Shown here: positions 62,163-64,000 of the stretch, piece after piece
Layout of the letters: the number at the start of each line of letters is the position of its first letter
Position numbering within the stretch: the first letter of the stretch is position 1
DNA from: Smittia aterrima
Lineage: Eukaryota; Arthropoda; Insecta; Diptera; Chironomidae
Direction: 5' to 3'
DNA length: 64,000 bases
Assembly: GCA_033063855.1 (NCBI GenBank)
Contig: CP093830.1
Location: forward strand, 18,290,854-18,354,853
Translations under genes and position numbers: made by a program
Notes under the pieces: generated by a model
Told to the model about the DNA's origin: nothing
What the model saw: the letters and a program-made list of their open reading frames with translations, nothing else
Databases searched by the model: none

Positions 62163-62609
62163 TATTTTCGATAGAAAAGAAAAGTTTCCTTGAGATTGAA
62201 CTGAGAAGAGATTTCACTGAGAGATGATATCACTGATTCGATCGGGGAAAGACTGATGAAGATTTTAAAATAAGCTGCGAGTTTAAAAGGATTATCAGGA
62301 TCACCACACAGCGATGAAGATTATTGTGTTGGTGACATAATCGGTCAAATACGACGAAGTCTTCGGCTGTTAAGAAAACGGTCTGCAAAAAGTTCGTGGC
62401 AATCTAAAACGAAGTTAATTCTCGGTCGTTTAAACAACAAAGTTTTATTGCTTTTGGGGACAAAATTATTTTCTTTCCTAGACGGAGGAGGTGAATTCTT
62501 AAGAAACGCCTTATCCGATGATCTGCTGTAACAATAAGTTTTAAAAGAAATAATTAAAGTTCTCAAGTAATTTTTATTTTCGTTTTAAGAATTTCGTAAC
62601 AAAGTAAAT
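62163..62609. other. promoter side of gene D and 3' side of the acidic-protein gene
   Basis: A 447-bp spacer between two minus-strand genes. No coding exon is supported. TCAGT initiator-like motifs occur on the minus strand upstream of gene D, but no TATA box like that of copies A-C is evident. Confidence 0.35.
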
Positions 62610-64000
62610 TTAATCAATCTCCATTTGACGTTCTTGATCATCAATCTTGGACATTAAGAGACTATCGAATGAGTCGATATCATTTTCATCATTTCGGTTG
62701 ACATCACTCACTTGCAGATCTGATATGTTTTCAGGAATTTCTAGAGCGACTGTGGCTGTGTTAGTACTTTCTAAAGCTTTGTTTGACCAGAAATCTGTTT
62801 CCTTCTCGTTGTCATCTTCAAGAGGATCCTTCTCGCTAAGCACGTCATCTTCTTCATGCATAGTTCCATTGACTTTGGGATCATCATTACATTTGGCAGG
62901 TTCAATATCAACATCGGTGGATTTTGTTTCTTCTGTTTTGTTGTCACAAACTGTTTCTAGCACGCTCTCAGAATTTTCTTCCTTCGGTTCATCAGAATTT
63001 TCTTCCTTCGGTTCATCAGAAATTTCCGTCGGTTCATCAGAAATTTCCGTCGGTTCATCAGAAATTTCCTTCGGTTCATCAGATATATCTTCAATGCTCT
63101 CGTTGAGTTCAGTGCTTTGACTATCAACAATCAATTCGCTGTCGGTATCCAAAAGCTTTGCTGGCGGTGCTGACCCAATCTCAACAATATTATTTTCAAT
63201 TTCTTTTGATGATTTCAACTCTTTTTCTGGTAAATCGTTACTCTCGTCGTTGTTAGGAGTTTCATCGACATTATCGTCTGTGGCATTTGAATCATCAAGA
63301 ACTTGAATGGTCTCGATTGAGGTGTCTGGATCGTCAGTCTTAGCGGCTTCTTTTGCTGGCTTTTCAATTATTGATGACTCTTTGTTGGAGGCAATCGTAT
63401 CATCAAAAAGTTGAATTGTTTCGATCGAAGTCTCTACTAGGTCATCTGATGTTTCGTTTTCCTTTGTAGACGTTGTGAGCGTTGATAGCACCGTAACAGC
63501 ATCATCAGGAATCTCTTCGAGAATGACAGGACTTGCACTCGAAGCGTTTATACCTTGAATTGACTCGTTTTCTTTGTCATTAACGAGATCGACGTTCTCA
63601 ATCTCATCAGGAATCTCTTCGACAGTGACAGGACTCGCACTCGAAGCGTTTATACCTTGAATTGACTCGTTTTCTTTGTCATTAACGAGATCGACGTTCT
63701 CAATCTCTTCGTCGTCATTCATCTCAATCGACACATTGACAAGAAGTTCGGGACAGAAATCAGGAGTTGCCTCTCTGGATGATTCGCTTCCGCATTCAAC
63801 TTTCTCCATCAGTTTTCGAAGGAATTGTTTAATAACTGGATTCTTTGAGTCCTCGAGCTTCTCAACCTTGACAACGACTTTGTTCTTGAGTTTTTTGTCA
63901 CCTGCGACAAGTGGATCGTCGGCAGCCATTATTTGTACATTCGTTTCCTCAGAGATCTCGTCGATGACGATTTCACTCTCGGTTATTGTTGAAGGAGCGA
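62610..64000 (-). CDS. acidic repeat-bearing protein (5' end outside window)
   Basis: One open frame on the minus strand runs from the window edge to a stop at 62612-62610. The ATG at 63929 would give 439 aa, but the frame stays open to the edge (EIVIDEISEETNVQIM precedes it), so the start is probably outside. The product is strongly acidic and looks disordered. Two repeat types are visible: a tandem pair of about 34 residues (NVDLVNDKENESIQGINASS, in 63510-63715) and a run of 7-8-residue units (ISDEPTE, ENSDEPKE; 62970-63090). There is one short basic patch near the start (KKLKNKVVVKVEK). I do not recognise the family or a domain. Confidence 0.6.
   Translation of the reverse strand, partial: APSTITESEIVIDEISEETNVQIMAADDPLVAGDKKLKNKVVVKVEKLEDSKNPVIKQFLRKLMEKVECGSESSREATPDFCPELLVNVSIEMNDDEEIENVDLVNDKENESIQGINASSASPVTVEEIPDEIENVDLVNDKENESIQGINASSASPVILEEIPDDAVTVLSTLTTSTKENETSDDLVETSIETIQLFDDTIASNKESSIIEKPAKEAAKTDDPDTSIETIQVLDDSNATDDNVDETPNNDESNDLPEKELKSSKEIENNIVEIGSAPPAKLLDTDSELIVDSQSTELNESIEDISDEPKEISDEPTEISDEPTEISDEPKEENSDEPKEENSESVLETVCDNKTEETKSTDVDIEPAKCNDDPKVNGTMHEEDDVLSEKDPLEDDNEKETDFWSNKALESTNTATVALEIPENISDLQVSDVNRNDENDIDSFDSLLMSKIDDQERQMEID

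Noticed and set aside
62970..63090. regular short repeats that could suggest a CRISPR-like array
   Set aside because: The units are contiguous 21-24-bp coding repeats without unique spacers, in a eukaryotic gene.
62647..63120. 157-codon open frame (+) opposite the acidic protein gene
   Set aside because: It is the antisense reading of a Glu/Asp/Ser-rich repeat, which yields Ser/Phe/Leu frames by codon complementarity.

Overview
The window looks like nuclear DNA of a dipteran insect, most likely a nematoceran (a chironomid-type midge is plausible but unproven). The reasons are orthologs of fly genes (clockwork orange, RhoGAP93B/vilse, wolframin, kramer/PLEKHA-type, an ebony-like adenylation protein), AT-rich DNA, and mostly tiny introns of about 45-65 bp with GT-AG ends. 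All gene models were spliced by eye; every model except those open at a window edge closes in frame. No tRNA, rRNA or CRISPR array was recognised.

Layout. (1) 663-13585 (+): the 3' part of a large PLEKHA/kramer-type PH-domain gene, with one alternative terminal exon of 2.9 kb and two alternative last exons. (2) 16685-15008 (-): an F-box/leucine-rich-repeat gene. (3) 20224-17035 (-): a BRAT1-like HEAT-repeat gene, head to head over 299 bp with (4) wolframin (wfs1, 20524-23340, +). (5) 24900-23675 (-): a VIP36/LMAN2-type cargo lectin, tail to tail with wfs1. (6) 25562-30802 (+): RhoGAP93B/vilse (WW-WW-MyTH4-RhoGAP). (7) 32636-34254 (+): a short ebony-like adenylation-domain protein with degraded catalytic motifs. 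(8) 39773-50903 (+): the clock repressor clockwork orange (cwo), with a 9.3-kb first intron. Thirteen CACGTG E-boxes lie in the 11 kb that cover its upstream region and this intron. (9) 51909-54065 (+): a DUF229 alkaline-phosphatase-like membrane protein.

(10) 53671-60957: a 2.4-kb unit repeated three times in tandem. Each copy carries the 3' tail of the DUF229 gene, a compact TATA-type promoter and a two-exon gene. These genes encode MATH-like proteins with an acidic linker and a BTB-end/BACK-like C-terminus. A fourth, diverged relative lies in inverted orientation (62162-60959, -). (11) 64000-62610 (-): an acidic, repeat-bearing protein gene cut by the window edge.

The first nine loci are mostly conserved housekeeping, signalling and clock genes. 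The last 10 kb is a young, locally duplicating accessory cluster. In it, nearly identical sequence surrounds two strongly divergent blocks of the MATH-like domain. This is the best candidate here for an undescribed, diversifying recognition or adaptor family. The second main lead is the E-box field of cwo, and the third is the ebony-like protein that appears to have lost its ATP-binding loop.
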